Positions 17,673 through 26,318 of a stretch of 64,000 bases of DNA are shown piece after piece. The stretch covers positions 205,098 to 269,097 of the forward strand of contig CALHAI010000003.1 of NCBI GenBank assembly GCA_937934295.1, written 5' to 3'. Every line of letters starts with the position of its first letter. Within the stretch, counting starts at the first letter, position 1. This DNA is from an uncultured Blastocatellia bacterium. Its GTDB lineage: Bacteria; Acidobacteriota; Blastocatellia; HR10. Under the pieces are notes generated by a model that saw only the letters and a program-made list of their open reading frames with translations, had not been told where the DNA came from and did not search any database. The translations under genes were made by a program, and so were the position numbers.

Positions 17673-18857
17673 TCAGCGTTCGCCAAGCAGGATCTTCGCG
17701 ATCGTCTGCAATTGCATGTTCGATGTCCCCTCGTAGATCTTCCCGATCTTCGAGTCGCGGAAGTACTTCTCGGCCGGATAGTCTTTGGTGAACCCGTAGC
17801 CCCCGTAGATCTCGACGACGTGAGACGTGACCTTCTCGGCCACCACCGATGCGTAGTACTTGGCCATTGCGGCTTCTTTCACAAAGGGCAAGCCGGCATC
17901 TTTCAAGCGCGCCGCGTTGTAGACGAGCAGGCGCGCGGCTTCCAGCTCCGTTGCCAGCTCCGCGATCAGAAACTGCACGGCTTGAAATTCCGCGATCGGG
18001 CGACCGAATTGTTTGCGCTCCTTGGCATACTGAATCCCGCACTGAAGCGCACCCTGGGCCACGCCGATCATCTGCGCGCCGATACCGATCCGCCCCTCGT
18101 TGAGCGTCTCAATGGCCACCTTGTACCCCTTGCCCACTTCGCCGAGGATGTTCTCCTTGGGAACCCGAACCTCATCGAGGATGAGTTCGCAAGTCGAGGA
18201 CGCTCGAATGCCGAGCTTATCCTCCTTCTTCCCCACGGCAAATCCCGGGAAGTCCCGCTCGATGAGAAAAGCCGTGATGCCGCGATAGCCGAGCTCGGGA
18301 TTGACCGTGGCGAAGACGATGAAGAGTCCGGCCTCCATGGCGTTCGTTGTCCAGAGCTTACGTCCGGTCAACACGTAATGATCCCCCCGCTCAAGGGCGC
18401 GACATTGCAGGGCGAAGGCATCGCTCCCGGCTCCGGCTTCCGAGAGCGCATACGCGCCGACTGTATCCGAGGCCAATCGCGGCAGGTACTTCGCCTTCAC
18501 CTCCGGCGATCCCCATCGCGTGATGGCATTATTGACGAGCGTGTTCTGCACGTCCACGACGACGCCGGCAGAGGCATCCACCCGCGACAGTTCTTCGACG
18601 GCGAGCACGGCCATGAAGAAGCTGCTGCCCGCTCCGCCGTACTCCTCCGGAATATTGATGCCCATGAGGCCGAGTTTGAAGAATTCCTGCAGCAAGCCCG
18701 AATCGAATCGCCCCTCCTCGTCCATCGTCTTGACCAGAGGACGAATGCGTTCCTCGGCGAATTGCCGGACACTCTGTCGGAACAGCTCCTCTTCCTCGGA
18801 GAGCTGGGTCAGGGGAGGAATAGGAAAACGTCCCATCACCGCACGCTCTTGATTCAT
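17673..18857 (-). CDS. Acyl-CoA dehydrogenase (short-chain/butyryl-type)
   Basis: A 394-residue flavoprotein that oxidises acyl-CoA at the alpha-beta bond. YALSEAGAGSDA and WTTNA form the FAD-binding middle domain, VAQGALQCGIQYAKERKQFG the C-terminal signature, and the catalytic Glu lies in KIYEGTSNMQ near the end, the short-chain position. AAAGGAGGAG precedes ATG 18857, which sets the start. It stands alone, without ETF or thiolase genes next to it. Chain-length preference is inferred from the position of the Glu. Confidence 0.93.
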   Translation of the reverse strand: MNQERAVMGRFPIPPLTQLSEEEELFRQSVRQFAEERIRPLVKTMDEEGRFDSGLLQEFFKLGLMGINIPEEYGGAGSSFFMAVLAVEELSRVDASAGVVVDVQNTLVNNAITRWGSPEVKAKYLPRLASDTVGAYALSEAGAGSDAFALQCRALERGDHYVLTGRKLWTTNAMEAGLFIVFATVNPELGYRGITAFLIERDFPGFAVGKKEDKLGIRASSTCELILDEVRVPKENILGEVGKGYKVAIETLNEGRIGIGAQMIGVAQGALQCGIQYAKERKQFGRPIAEFQAVQFLIAELATELEAARLLVYNAARLKDAGLPFVKEAAMAKYYASVVAEKVTSHVVEIYGGYGFTKDYPAEKYFRDSKIGKIYEGTSNMQLQTIAKILLGER

Positions 18858-18965
18858 CCTCTCCTCCTTTGTCTTGGCATCGTATGAGAGGGCATAGTAT
18901 CTCACACGCTCGGAGCGGAGGGCAATGAGCGGCATCGGGAGTGAGAGGGGGCCTCTCTTGACGCG

Positions 18966-18995
18966 TTGCGACCCGGCTGATCCTCGTGGTAGCAT
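18966..18995 (+). promoter_or_regulatory. Promoter of the M16 peptidase operon
   Basis: TTGCGA (18966-18971) and TAGCAT (18990-18995) with an 18-nt spacer. Predicted +1 near 19002 makes ATG 19025 the first usable start and rules out an in-frame GTG at 18986. Confidence 0.45.
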
Positions 18996-19024
18996 TCACA
19001 CCTCTCAGACGGCGGGCGAGTCGT

Positions 19025-20290
19025 ATGCGGCGGATTCGCAAGACGGTGACCGCGAGCGGGCTCACGGTCGTGAGCGAGCGCATGGATCACCTCCGCTCGG
19101 TGAGCATCGGCATCTGGGTGCGCGCCGGATCCCGGCATGAACCCCTGGAGCAGTCGGGGATCGCGCATTTCATCGAACATCTGGTCTTCAAGGGGACGGA
19201 GCGGCGGAGCACGCGCCAGATCGCGGAGGAGTCGGATTGGCTCGGTGGGACGCTCGACGCTTTCACCAGCCACGAATGCGCCGCCTATTCGGCCAAGATC
19301 CTCGATGAGCATCTGCCGCGCGCCTTTGATCTGCTGGCCGATTTGGTGACCGCCCCGCGCTTCGATGCGCAGGAGATCGAGAAGGAGCGGCAGGTGATCT
19401 TGGAGGAGATGCGGCTTGTCGAGGATACGCCCGATGATCTGGCCACCGAGCTTTTCCTGCGAAGTTTCTGGCCCCGGCATCGGTTGGGGCGGCCGATCCT
19501 GGGGACTGAGGAGACGCTCTTTCGGCTCACGCGCGAGGCGATCTTGCAGTATTTCAAGCAGCTCTATACCCCACCGAATCTCATCGTCTCCGCTGCGGGT
19601 CAGGTCGAACACGAGCGCCTGGTCGAATTGGCCACGCGCTATTTCGACCACATCCCCGATAGTGGGCTGCGGCCTCACGATACGACCCCACAGCCTTCCC
19701 CCCAGATCGTCCTGCAGGAGAAGGAGCAGCTCTCGGAGACGCAGATTCTGCTGGGCGCGCAGTGTCCCGGCTTGCGCTCGCGCGATCGACACGCCATCCT
19801 TCTGCTCAGCTCCATCTTGGGCGGAGGGACCAGTTCGCGTCTCTTCCAAACCATTCGCGAAGATCACGGTCTGGCATACGCCACGAGCGCCGGGACCATG
19901 CTCTTCTCCGATACGGGCCTGCTCCTCATTCACGCCGCGACGTCGCCGAAGAACGTGCTGCGCGTCCTCGACCTCATCGTCGCAGAACTCCACCGCCTGA
20001 AGCGCGAACCGGTTCCGGAGGAGGAATTGCAGCGGGCGAAGGAGCAGGCGAAGGCGGCGACCATGCTCAGCCTCGAGTCCTCCAGCGCGCGCATGGCTCA
20101 TATCGCGCAACAGGAGATCTACTTCGGGCACCAGACGACCTACGACCAGATCCTGAAGAGCATCGAAGTGGTCTCGGTGGACGACATCCAACGGCTCGCT
20201 GAGGAGATCTTTCAAACCGAAGTGCTGGCCCTCGTCCTCGTCGGGCGATTGGACAGCGTGCGCGTGGACCGACAGCAGTTGGCGTGCTGA
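19025..20290 (+). CDS. M16-family (insulinase-like) zinc peptidase
   Basis: A 421-residue M16 metallopeptidase. The inverted zinc motif HFIEH (His48, Glu51, His52) and the distal Glu in IEKERQVILEEM are intact. The second half contains LLSSILGGGTSSRLFQTIRE, where the paired domain supplies the Arg/Tyr substrate clamp. Single-chain bacterial members of about 420 residues (PqqL/YmxG/MPP-beta-like) usually work as dimers. No signal peptide is visible, so a cytoplasmic role in peptide turnover is likely. It is first in a run with the MBL hydrolase and purine genes. Confidence 0.92.
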   Translation: MRRIRKTVTASGLTVVSERMDHLRSVSIGIWVRAGSRHEPLEQSGIAHFIEHLVFKGTERRSTRQIAEESDWLGGTLDAFTSHECAAYSAKILDEHLPRAFDLLADLVTAPRFDAQEIEKERQVILEEMRLVEDTPDDLATELFLRSFWPRHRLGRPILGTEETLFRLTREAILQYFKQLYTPPNLIVSAAGQVEHERLVELATRYFDHIPDSGLRPHDTTPQPSPQIVLQEKEQLSETQILLGAQCPGLRSRDRHAILLLSSILGGGTSSRLFQTIREDHGLAYATSAGTMLFSDTGLLLIHAATSPKNVLRVLDLIVAELHRLKREPVPEEELQRAKEQAKAATMLSLESSSARMAHIAQQEIYFGHQTTYDQILKSIEVVSVDDIQRLAEEIFQTEVLALVLVGRLDSVRVDRQQLAC

Positions 20291-20312
20291 GTGCGCAGGG
20301 AGGGAGCAGGGG

Positions 20313-21107
20313 ATGCGGATCATTGTCCTGGGCAGCTCCAGTTCGGGGAATGCGACACTCTTTGTCTTCGGCACGACGCGCGTCCTTGTGGACGCCGGAT
20401 TCTCAGCCCGCGAGTTGGCGCGACGGCTTCGGGAGATCGGGGAAGACCTCTCCCGCATCTCGGCCATCGTCCTCACGCACGAGCATACGGATCACATTCG
20501 GAGCGTCCCGCGGCTGGCGCGCACGTTGGGCATTCCGATCTTCATCTCGCGGGCGAGTTGCGAGATGTGGAACCGCCTGAACCCCGACGATCCCATCTCG
20601 GCCGCCGCCTATATCGCGACCGAATGCCCGTTCGAGATCGGGCCGATGACGTTCCGGCCGTTCGCCGTCCCGCACGATGCTGCGGATACGCTCGCCTTCA
20701 CGATCGAAGCCGGGGGGGCGAAGGTGGGATACGTGACCGATCTCGGCTATATCCCCCGCCTGGTCAGCGAACGCGTGAAGGGGGTGGATGTCCTCATCCT
20801 CGAGGCGAACCATGATCTGGAGATGCTGCGCAACGGGCCGTATCCGTGGAGCGTCAAGCAACGCATCCTCAGCCGACATGGCCACCTCTCCAATGAGGAG
20901 ATGGCGCGCTTCTTGCGCGAGGATTTCGACGGGCGCGCCGAGTATATCGTGCTCGTGCATTTGAGTCGAACGAATAATCATCCGGAGCTGGTGCGGTTGG
21001 CGGCGGTGGAGGCGCTCTCGGCACGCGGCTCTCTGTTCGCCCGCGAGGCCGAACGGCGCGTGCGCATCGCCGCACATGACCGACCGAGCGAATGGATCGA
21101 GCTATGA
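20313..21107 (+). CDS. MBL-fold metallohydrolase (YycJ/WalJ-like)
   Basis: A 264-residue metallo-beta-lactamase-fold protein. MRIIVLGSSSSGNATLF is typical of the YycJ/WalJ branch, THEHTDH (His56, His58, Asp60, His61) binds the metals, VPHDAADTLAF and VLILEANHD supply further ligands, and VLVHLSRTNNHPEL is the distal WalJ motif. Relatives are predicted 5'-3' exonucleases or RNases linked to cell-wall regulation and mutation avoidance. Its stop overlaps purB by ATGA, so it is co-translated with the purine genes. Confidence 0.9.
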   Translation: MRIIVLGSSSSGNATLFVFGTTRVLVDAGFSARELARRLREIGEDLSRISAIVLTHEHTDHIRSVPRLARTLGIPIFISRASCEMWNRLNPDDPISAAAYIATECPFEIGPMTFRPFAVPHDAADTLAFTIEAGGAKVGYVTDLGYIPRLVSERVKGVDVLILEANHDLEMLRNGPYPWSVKQRILSRHGHLSNEEMARFLREDFDGRAEYIVLVHLSRTNNHPELVRLAAVEALSARGSLFAREAERRVRIAAHDRPSEWIEL

Positions 21108-22438
21108 TCCCGCGCTACACGCTGCCCGAAATGGGCGCTATCTGGAGCGAGGAGAATAAGTTTCACAAATGGCTCGAGGTCGAGCTGGCTGTGTGCGAAG
21201 TGCTCGCCGAACGCGGGCGTATCCCCCAATTGGCCCTGGAGCGCATTCGGGCGCGCGCGCGCGTGGATGTCGCGCGCATTCAGGAGATCGAGCGCACGAC
21301 CCGACACGATGTGATCGCCTTCCTCTCAGCCTTGGCCGAAGTCGTCGGCGCCGAGGCGCGCTATATCCACTGGGGCCTCACCTCATCGGACGTCGTGGAT
21401 ACAGCGCTGGCGCTGCTGCTCCGCGATTCGGCCGATCTGCTCCTTCTGCGTTTGGAGCGATTGGCGGATGTCTTGCGACGCCGCGCGTTCGAGTTCAAAG
21501 ACGTGCCCATGGTCGGGCGCACGCACGGCGTGCACGCCGAGCCGATCACTTTCGGTCTGAAGCTCGCCCTGTGGTACGCCGATACGATGCGGAATCACGA
21601 GCGCCTGCTTCAGGCGCGCGAGCGCATCCGCGTGGGGAAGATCTCGGGGGCCGTCGGCACCTTCGCGCATCTCGATCCGGAGGTAGAAGAGGCCGTCTGT
21701 CGGCGCTTGGGCCTACGGCCAGAACCGATCTCCTCGCAGATCATCCCGCGCGATCGGCATGCCGAATTCCTCGCCGTGCTCGCGCTCATCGCATCCGGTT
21801 TGGAGAAGATCGCCCTGGAGATCCGGCACCTGCATCGCACCGAAGTGCGCGAAGCCGAGGAGTTCTTCGCCGAAGGGCAGAAAGGCTCCTCGGCCATGCC
21901 CCATAAGCGGAATCCCATCGCGGCTGAGCAGATCTGCGGCCTGGCACGCGTCGTGCGCGCGAATCTGCAGGCGGCGCTGGAGAATATCGCTCTCTGGCAC
22001 GAACGCGATATCTCGCACTCCTCGGTCGAGCGCCTGATCCTTCCCGAGAGCTGCATCCTCACCGACTATCTTCTGCACCGGACGACGGAGCTGCTGGAGC
22101 GACTCCTCGTCTCTCCGGAACGCATGCGGGCGAATCTCGAGGCGACGCGCGGGGTGATCTTTAGCGGAGAGCTCCTGCTGGCGCTCACCGAGCACGGCCT
22201 CTCGCGAGAGCGGGCGTACGAGATCGTGCAGCGTCACGCCCTGCGCGCTTGGGACGAGGGAGCCGATTTTCGAGAGCTGGTGCGCGCCGATCCCGAAATC
22301 CGCGCCCGATTGGCTCCCGAGGATCTGGACGCCCTCTTTCGCCTGGATCGCGCGCTGCGACATGTGGAGACCATTTTCCGCCGCGTCTTCGGCGAGGCCG
22401 TCGCCCGGACCGAGCGTGAGAGGGAGCGACCATCATGA
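21104..22438 (+). CDS. purB: Adenylosuccinate lyase
   Basis: A 444-residue fumarase/aspartase-superfamily lyase that splits SAICAR and adenylosuccinate in purine synthesis. MIPRYTLPEMGAIWSEENK opens the protein as in short PurB enzymes. HWGLTSSDVVDTA and GRTHGVHAEPITFG carry catalytic residues, and GSSAMPHKRNPI is the family signature. The start is the ATGA overlap with the MBL gene. It is followed with overlaps by purS and purQ. Confidence 0.97.
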   Translation: MIPRYTLPEMGAIWSEENKFHKWLEVELAVCEVLAERGRIPQLALERIRARARVDVARIQEIERTTRHDVIAFLSALAEVVGAEARYIHWGLTSSDVVDTALALLLRDSADLLLLRLERLADVLRRRAFEFKDVPMVGRTHGVHAEPITFGLKLALWYADTMRNHERLLQARERIRVGKISGAVGTFAHLDPEVEEAVCRRLGLRPEPISSQIIPRDRHAEFLAVLALIASGLEKIALEIRHLHRTEVREAEEFFAEGQKGSSAMPHKRNPIAAEQICGLARVVRANLQAALENIALWHERDISHSSVERLILPESCILTDYLLHRTTELLERLLVSPERMRANLEATRGVIFSGELLLALTEHGLSRERAYEIVQRHALRAWDEGADFRELVRADPEIRARLAPEDLDALFRLDRALRHVETIFRRVFGEAVARTERERERPS

Positions 22439-22689
22439 GAGCGACTGTGCACGTCCGATTGAAGAAGAGCGTCCTCGACCCTCAAGGCCAGGCGATTCAT
22501 CACGCCGTTCGGACCTTGGGATACGAAGGCATCCGCGAGATTCGACAAGGGAAGTACTTCGAGATCGAGCTGGAAGATGATGTCTCGCCGGAGCGCGCGC
22601 GTGCGCTCTTGGAGCAGCTTGCGCACGACGTGCTCGCCAATCCCGTGCTCGAGGAATATTGGGTTCGGATCGAGGAGGAATCGGAATGA
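22435..22689 (+). CDS. purS: Phosphoribosylformylglycinamidine synthase subunit PurS
   Basis: An 84-residue dimeric subunit that bridges PurL and PurQ in the FGAM synthase complex. [19 protein letters not shown] and FEIELEDD match the small beta-alpha-beta PurS fold. It overlaps purB and purQ by ATGA on each side, so all three are coupled. The large subunit gene purL is not in this window. Confidence 0.96.
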   Translation: MRATVHVRLKKSVLDPQGQAIHHAVRTLGYEGIREIRQGKYFEIELEDDVSPERARALLEQLAHDVLANPVLEEYWVRIEEESE

Positions 22690-23390
22690 GATTCGGCGTC
22701 ATCGTCTTTCCTGGATCCAATTGCGATCACGATGCCTATCACGTCATCAGCAAGGTCCTCGGACAACCGGTCGATTTCATCTGGCATGAACAGACGTCGC
22801 TTGGCGAGTACGACGCCGTGATCTTACCCGGCGGGTTCTCCTACGGGGACTATCTGCGGGCGGGGGCGCTGGCCCGCTTCAGCCCCATTTTGGGCGCCGT
22901 GCGGGAGTTCGCCGCGCGTGGCGGCTTCGTGCTCGGCATCTGCAACGGTTTCCAAATCCTCTGCGAGAGCGGCCTTTTGCCGGGCGCCCTCATGCGGAAT
23001 CGCGGTCGCCGATTCGTCTGTCAGTTCGTCCACGTGCGCGTCGAGGCGACCGATACCCCCTTCACGCACCTCTATCGGCCGGGCCAGGTGCTCCATCTCC
23101 CGATCGCTCATGGGGAGGGGAACTACTACTGCGATCCGGAGACGCTTGCTGAGCTGCGCCGCGAGAATCGCATTGTCTTCCGCTATTGCGATGCCCACGG
23201 ACGGGTGACCGAGGTTGCGAATCCCAACGGCTCGCTCGACCATATCGCGGGCATCTGCAATCGGGAACGGAATGTCTTGGGGATGATGCCACATCCCGAA
23301 CGCGCTGCGGAGGAGATCCTCGGCAGCTCCGATGGCCGCGCGCTCTTCCAATCGCTCGCACTCGTATTGGCGGTGACGGCGCGCGAGTGA
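22686..23390 (+). CDS. purQ: Phosphoribosylformylglycinamidine synthase subunit PurQ
   Basis: A 234-residue class I glutamine amidotransferase that feeds ammonia to Pur[17 protein letters not shown] opens the chain, [12 protein letters not shown] forms the oxyanion region, the nucleophile is Cys86 in GICNGFQ, and the His/Glu of the triad lie in [10 protein letters not shown]. The start at 22686 is the ATGA overlap with purS. The frame also opens slightly upstream, but that would bury more of purS. Confidence 0.97.
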   Translation: MRFGVIVFPGSNCDHDAYHVISKVLGQPVDFIWHEQTSLGEYDAVILPGGFSYGDYLRAGALARFSPILGAVREFAARGGFVLGICNGFQILCESGLLPGALMRNRGRRFVCQFVHVRVEATDTPFTHLYRPGQVLHLPIAHGEGNYYCDPETLAELRRENRIVFRYCDAHGRVTEVANPNGSLDHIAGICNRERNVLGMMPHPERAAEEILGSSDGRALFQSLALVLAVTARE

Positions 23391-23421
23391 GCGAGCGCGC
23401 GCCTTCATCGCTTCGCGCTCG

Positions 23422-24297
23422 ATGGAGCGGACACGACGCCAATCCCGAAGTCGCCCGAAGATCGGAGTGGTCCTCGGCGGGGGCGGGGCTAAGGGCTTGG
23501 CCCATATCGGCGTCTTGAAGGTCCTCGAGGAGGCCGCGATCCCCATTGATCAGATCGTCGGGACGAGCGTCGGCGCATTCATTGGAGGCGCCTATGCAAG
23601 TGGCGTTCCCATCGAGCGGATGATCGAGATGGCGCGCTGCATCCGCTGGAGTGATCTCGGGCGATTCCGACCCTCGCGACTTGGCCTGCGCGACGGACGT
23701 CGCATGGAGGCCTTCATCCGCGCGCATTTCCCCGTCACGCGTTTTGAGGAGCTTCGGATCCCGCTTGCGGTCGTCGCCACGGAGATCGCAACCGGACAGA
23801 TGCGCGTCTTCACCACGGGCGATCTCGCCTTCGCCATCCGCGCCAGTTGCGCCATCCCGGGCTATTTCACCCCCGTCTTCGATGCGGACGGCCGGATGCT
23901 CGTAGACGGTGCTGTCGTCGCCAACCTCCCGACACTTGTGGCCGTGACGCTCGGAGCCGAGCGCGTGATCGCCGTGGACGTGAACGCGTATCCGATCATG
24001 GAGACGCCGCCGCGCAACGCCTTCCAGATCTACACACAAGCGCTCGCTATCCTCTCTTTCACAGCGCAATCCTACATGGCCGAACATGCCGATGTGCTCA
24101 TCTCGCCCGACGTCGCGGCATTCTCTTGGGACGCATTGGAACGCGCCGACGAGCTGATTCGGGCCGGGGAAGAGGCCGCGCGCAAGCGCGTGCCCGACTG
24201 TCAAGCGTTGCTGCGGCGAAAGCGCGAGGGCTTCTTCCGCCGACTCCGTCAAGCGCTGCTCATCACCCGTCATCGCGCCGTCCCCCTGCGGCGATGA
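23422..24297 (+). CDS. Patatin-like phospholipase
   Basis: A 291-residue patatin-family lipid acyl hydrolase. The oxyanion hole VLGGGGAKGLAHIG, nucleophile elbow GTSVG (Ser49) and DGA motif (VDGAVVANLP) form the complete Ser-Asp dyad. No signal peptide or membrane segment is seen; bacterial relatives of the RssA type are cytoplasmic. The C-terminus is Arg-rich. It starts 31 nt after purQ, so it may belong to the same transcript, but has no obvious purine role. Confidence 0.92.
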   Translation: MERTRRQSRSRPKIGVVLGGGGAKGLAHIGVLKVLEEAAIPIDQIVGTSVGAFIGGAYASGVPIERMIEMARCIRWSDLGRFRPSRLGLRDGRRMEAFIRAHFPVTRFEELRIPLAVVATEIATGQMRVFTTGDLAFAIRASCAIPGYFTPVFDADGRMLVDGAVVANLPTLVAVTLGAERVIAVDVNAYPIMETPPRNAFQIYTQALAILSFTAQSYMAEHADVLISPDVAAFSWDALERADELIRAGEEAARKRVPDCQALLRRKREGFFRRLRQALLITRHRAVPLRR

Positions 24298-24310
24298 GGG
24301 GAGCCTCCGC

Positions 24311-24340
24311 TTGCTTCTCTTGCACCGGTTGTAATATATT
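24311..24340 (+). promoter_or_regulatory. Promoter of the small diheme protein
   Basis: TTGCTT (24311-24316) and TATATT (24335-24340) are 18 nt apart in a locally AT-rich stretch; an alternative -10 is TAATAT at 24332-24337. The distance to the first start codons (GTG 24346, ATG 24355) is very short, suggesting a near-leaderless message. Confidence 0.45.
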
Positions 24341-24354
24341 GACCTGTGCGGACG

Positions 24355-24618
24355 ATGCGGATGAAGCGGGCGGATGTCATCTTTGCCGGATTCATCTTGA
24401 GCGTCATCCTTTTCCTCGTGTTCCTCTCCACAAGACCGCGTATCGCGCCATCTCCCCTGCCGCGAGATGAGGCGCATCGCGCGGCGCGGACTCGATCGGA
24501 GTGCCTGGCATGTCATGATCCGGAGGATCCGGCAGTGCCCCATCCGCTTCGTCCCTCCCATCCGCAGAAATGGCGAGATGTGGCATTCGCGTGTACGAAT
24601 TGTCATCCACGCGAGTGA
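24355..24618 (+). CDS. Small membrane-anchored diheme cytochrome c-like protein
   Basis: An 87-residue protein with one N-terminal hydrophobic helix (about residues 8-25) and two heme-c attachment motifs, CLACH (50-54) and CTNCH (80-84). The region between them is rich in Pro and His (PHPLRPSHPQKW), offering possible distal ligands. The layout fits a periplasm-facing electron carrier held by an uncleaved anchor. No family name was recognised. Alternative starts are GTG 24346 and ATG 24361. A well-spaced aldehyde dehydrogenase follows; whether they are linked is unclear. Confidence 0.8.
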   Translation: MRMKRADVIFAGFILSVILFLVFLSTRPRIAPSPLPRDEAHRAARTRSECLACHDPEDPAVPHPLRPSHPQKWRDVAFACTNCHPRE

Positions 24619-24642
24619 AGTCCCGAAGTCCAAGGAGGGAAT

Positions 24643-26223
24643 ATGGCGAAAGCGAAAACGGCGATCGCTCGAACGAAGACGGCGAAAGGGGCGCCAGCGA
24701 TTCGGACGGCGGCTGCTCCTCGCTTCTTCAACTACATCAATGGGGAATGGGTCCCTTCGGTCACCGGGGAATATTTCGAGAATCGGAATCCGGCTGACAC
24801 GCGCGACCTCATCGGCCTCTTCCCGAAGTCGAATGCCGAGGATGTGGCGCGCGCCGTGGCAGCCGCGCGCGAGGCGTACGAGAAATGGCGATTGGTCCCT
24901 GCGCCCAAGCGCGCGGAGATCATGTTCCGCCTGGGGGAGATTCTGATCCGGCGCAAGGAGGCCTTCGCGCGCGAGATGACGCGCGAGATGGGGAAGATCC
25001 TCAAAGAATCGCGCGGGGATGTGCAGGAGGCCATTGATATCTGCTATTTCACAGCGGGCGAAGGGCGCCGCCTCTACGGGCAGACGACGCCTTCCGAACT
25101 GCCGAACAAATTCGCTATGTCCGTGCGCATGCCCGTCGGCGTGTGCGCGATCATCACCCCGTGGAACTTCCCCATGGCGATCCCCGCTTGGAAGCTCATG
25201 CCCGCGATCCTCTGCGGCAATACAGTGGTGATGAAACCGGCGACGGACACACCCCTGTCGGTCTACAATCTTGTGAAAGCTTGCGAGGAGGCGGGCGTCC
25301 CCCCCGGCGTCGTTAATCTCGTGACCGGTTCAGGAGCGAACGTGGGCACGCCGCTCATGACCCATCCCGACGTGCGCTTGGTCTCCTTCACGGGCTCGAC
25401 CGAGGTGGGCCGGAAAGTCTCCGAGGCGTGCGCCCCTTCCTTCAAGAAGTGCAACCTCGAGATGGGAGGGAAGAACGTCATCATCGTCATGGATGACGCG
25501 AACCTGGATCTGGCGGTAGACGGTGCCGTTTGGGGCGGGTTCGGCACGAGCGGACAACGCTGCACGGCCTCCAGTCGGATCGTCGTGCACAAGAAGGTCT
25601 ACAAGAAGTTCCTCGCGCAGTTCGTCGAGCGGGCGCGCGCCCTGCGCGTCGGCAATGGACTCGATGAGCGCACGGAGATGGGGCCGATCATCAACGAGGC
25701 TCAGCTGCAGTCCATCCTCCACTACATTGAGATCGGGAAGAATCGAGATCGCGCCAAGCTCATGTGCGGTGGGAATCGGCTGACGCATGGGGAGTACGCC
25801 TACGGATACTTCATCGAACCCACCATCTTCGCCGATTGTCACCCGGATATGGTCATCTGCCAGGAGGAGATCTTCGGGCCGGTCGTCTCCGTGATCCCCT
25901 GCGGCTCCTTGGAAGAGGCCATCCAGATCGGTAACAACGTGCGCTACGGGCTCTCTTCGGCCATCTACACACAGGATATCAACAAGGCGTTCATCGCCAT
26001 GCGCGAGATGTACACGGGGATCTTCTACGTGAACGCGCCCACGATCGGCGCCGAGACGCATCTGCCATTTGGGGGGACGAAGGAGACGGGGAACGGACAT
26101 CGCGAAGCTGGCGTGCAAGCGCTCGAGCTGTTCACCGAATGGAAGGCCGTCTATATTGATTACAGCGGACGACTGCAGCGGGCGCAGATCGACACGGCTG
26201 AACTGAGCGCGATCCCGTCCTAA
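24643..26223 (+). CDS. NAD(P)-dependent aldehyde dehydrogenase
   Basis: A 526-residue ALDH-superfamily enzyme. [12 protein letters not shown] and GSTEVGRK bind NAD, LEMGGKN holds the general-base Glu, and [12 protein letters not shown] holds the catalytic Cys. The C-terminal segment [22 protein letters not shown] resembles the alpha-aminoadipic semialdehyde/ALDH7-like branch. The first 27 residues (Lys/Ala/Thr-rich) precede the normal ALDH start FFNYINGEW and look like a disordered basic tail. AAGGAGGG precedes the ATG. An alanine dehydrogenase follows, so amino-acid catabolism is a reasonable setting. Confidence 0.93.
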   Translation: MAKAKTAIARTKTAKGAPAIRTAAAPRFFNYINGEWVPSVTGEYFENRNPADTRDLIGLFPKSNAEDVARAVAAAREAYEKWRLVPAPKRAEIMFRLGEILIRRKEAFAREMTREMGKILKESRGDVQEAIDICYFTAGEGRRLYGQTTPSELPNKFAMSVRMPVGVCAIITPWNFPMAIPAWKLMPAILCGNTVVMKPATDTPLSVYNLVKACEEAGVPPGVVNLVTGSGANVGTPLMTHPDVRLVSFTGSTEVGRKVSEACAPSFKKCNLEMGGKNVIIVMDDANLDLAVDGAVWGGFGTSGQRCTASSRIVVHKKVYKKFLAQFVERARALRVGNGLDERTEMGPIINEAQLQSILHYIEIGKNRDRAKLMCGGNRLTHGEYAYGYFIEPTIFADCHPDMVICQEEIFGPVVSVIPCGSLEEAIQIGNNVRYGLSSAIYTQDINKAFIAMREMYTGIFYVNAPTIGAETHLPFGGTKETGNGHREAGVQALELFTEWKAVYIDYSGRLQRAQIDTAELSAIPS

Positions 26224-26239
26224 TGTGATCGCGCGAGAT

Positions 26240-26299
26240 CCCGCTGAGGGGAGCGTGTGGCGATCCACAGACGTGTGGATCCACGCCTCCCCTCGCGGG
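26240..26299. terminator. Long bipartite hairpin between ALDH and alanine dehydrogenase genes
   Basis: An inner perfect 8-bp stem, GATCCACA (26262-26269) and TGTGGATC (26274-26281) with a GACG loop, sits on an outer stem of CGTG/CACG, GAGGGGAG/CTCCCCTC and CCCGC/GCGGG with small bulges: about 25 base pairs in 60 nt. It lacks a T-tract and lies 16 nt after the ALDH stop and 19 nt before the ald ATG. It may attenuate or stabilise the transcript rather than end it. Confidence 0.55.
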
Positions 26300-26318
26300 C
26301 GCCGCCAGAGGGGGGCTC

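Noticed and set aside
18902..20476. A 524-codon open frame on the minus strand opposite the M16 peptidase
   Set aside because: It is antisense to a gene with intact catalytic motifs and has no recognisable domain. Long antisense frames are expected at this GC content.
23062..24633. A 523-codon minus-strand frame opposite purQ and patatin
   Set aside because: It overlaps well-supported plus-strand genes, has low-complexity charged composition and lacks a ribosome binding site or known motif.
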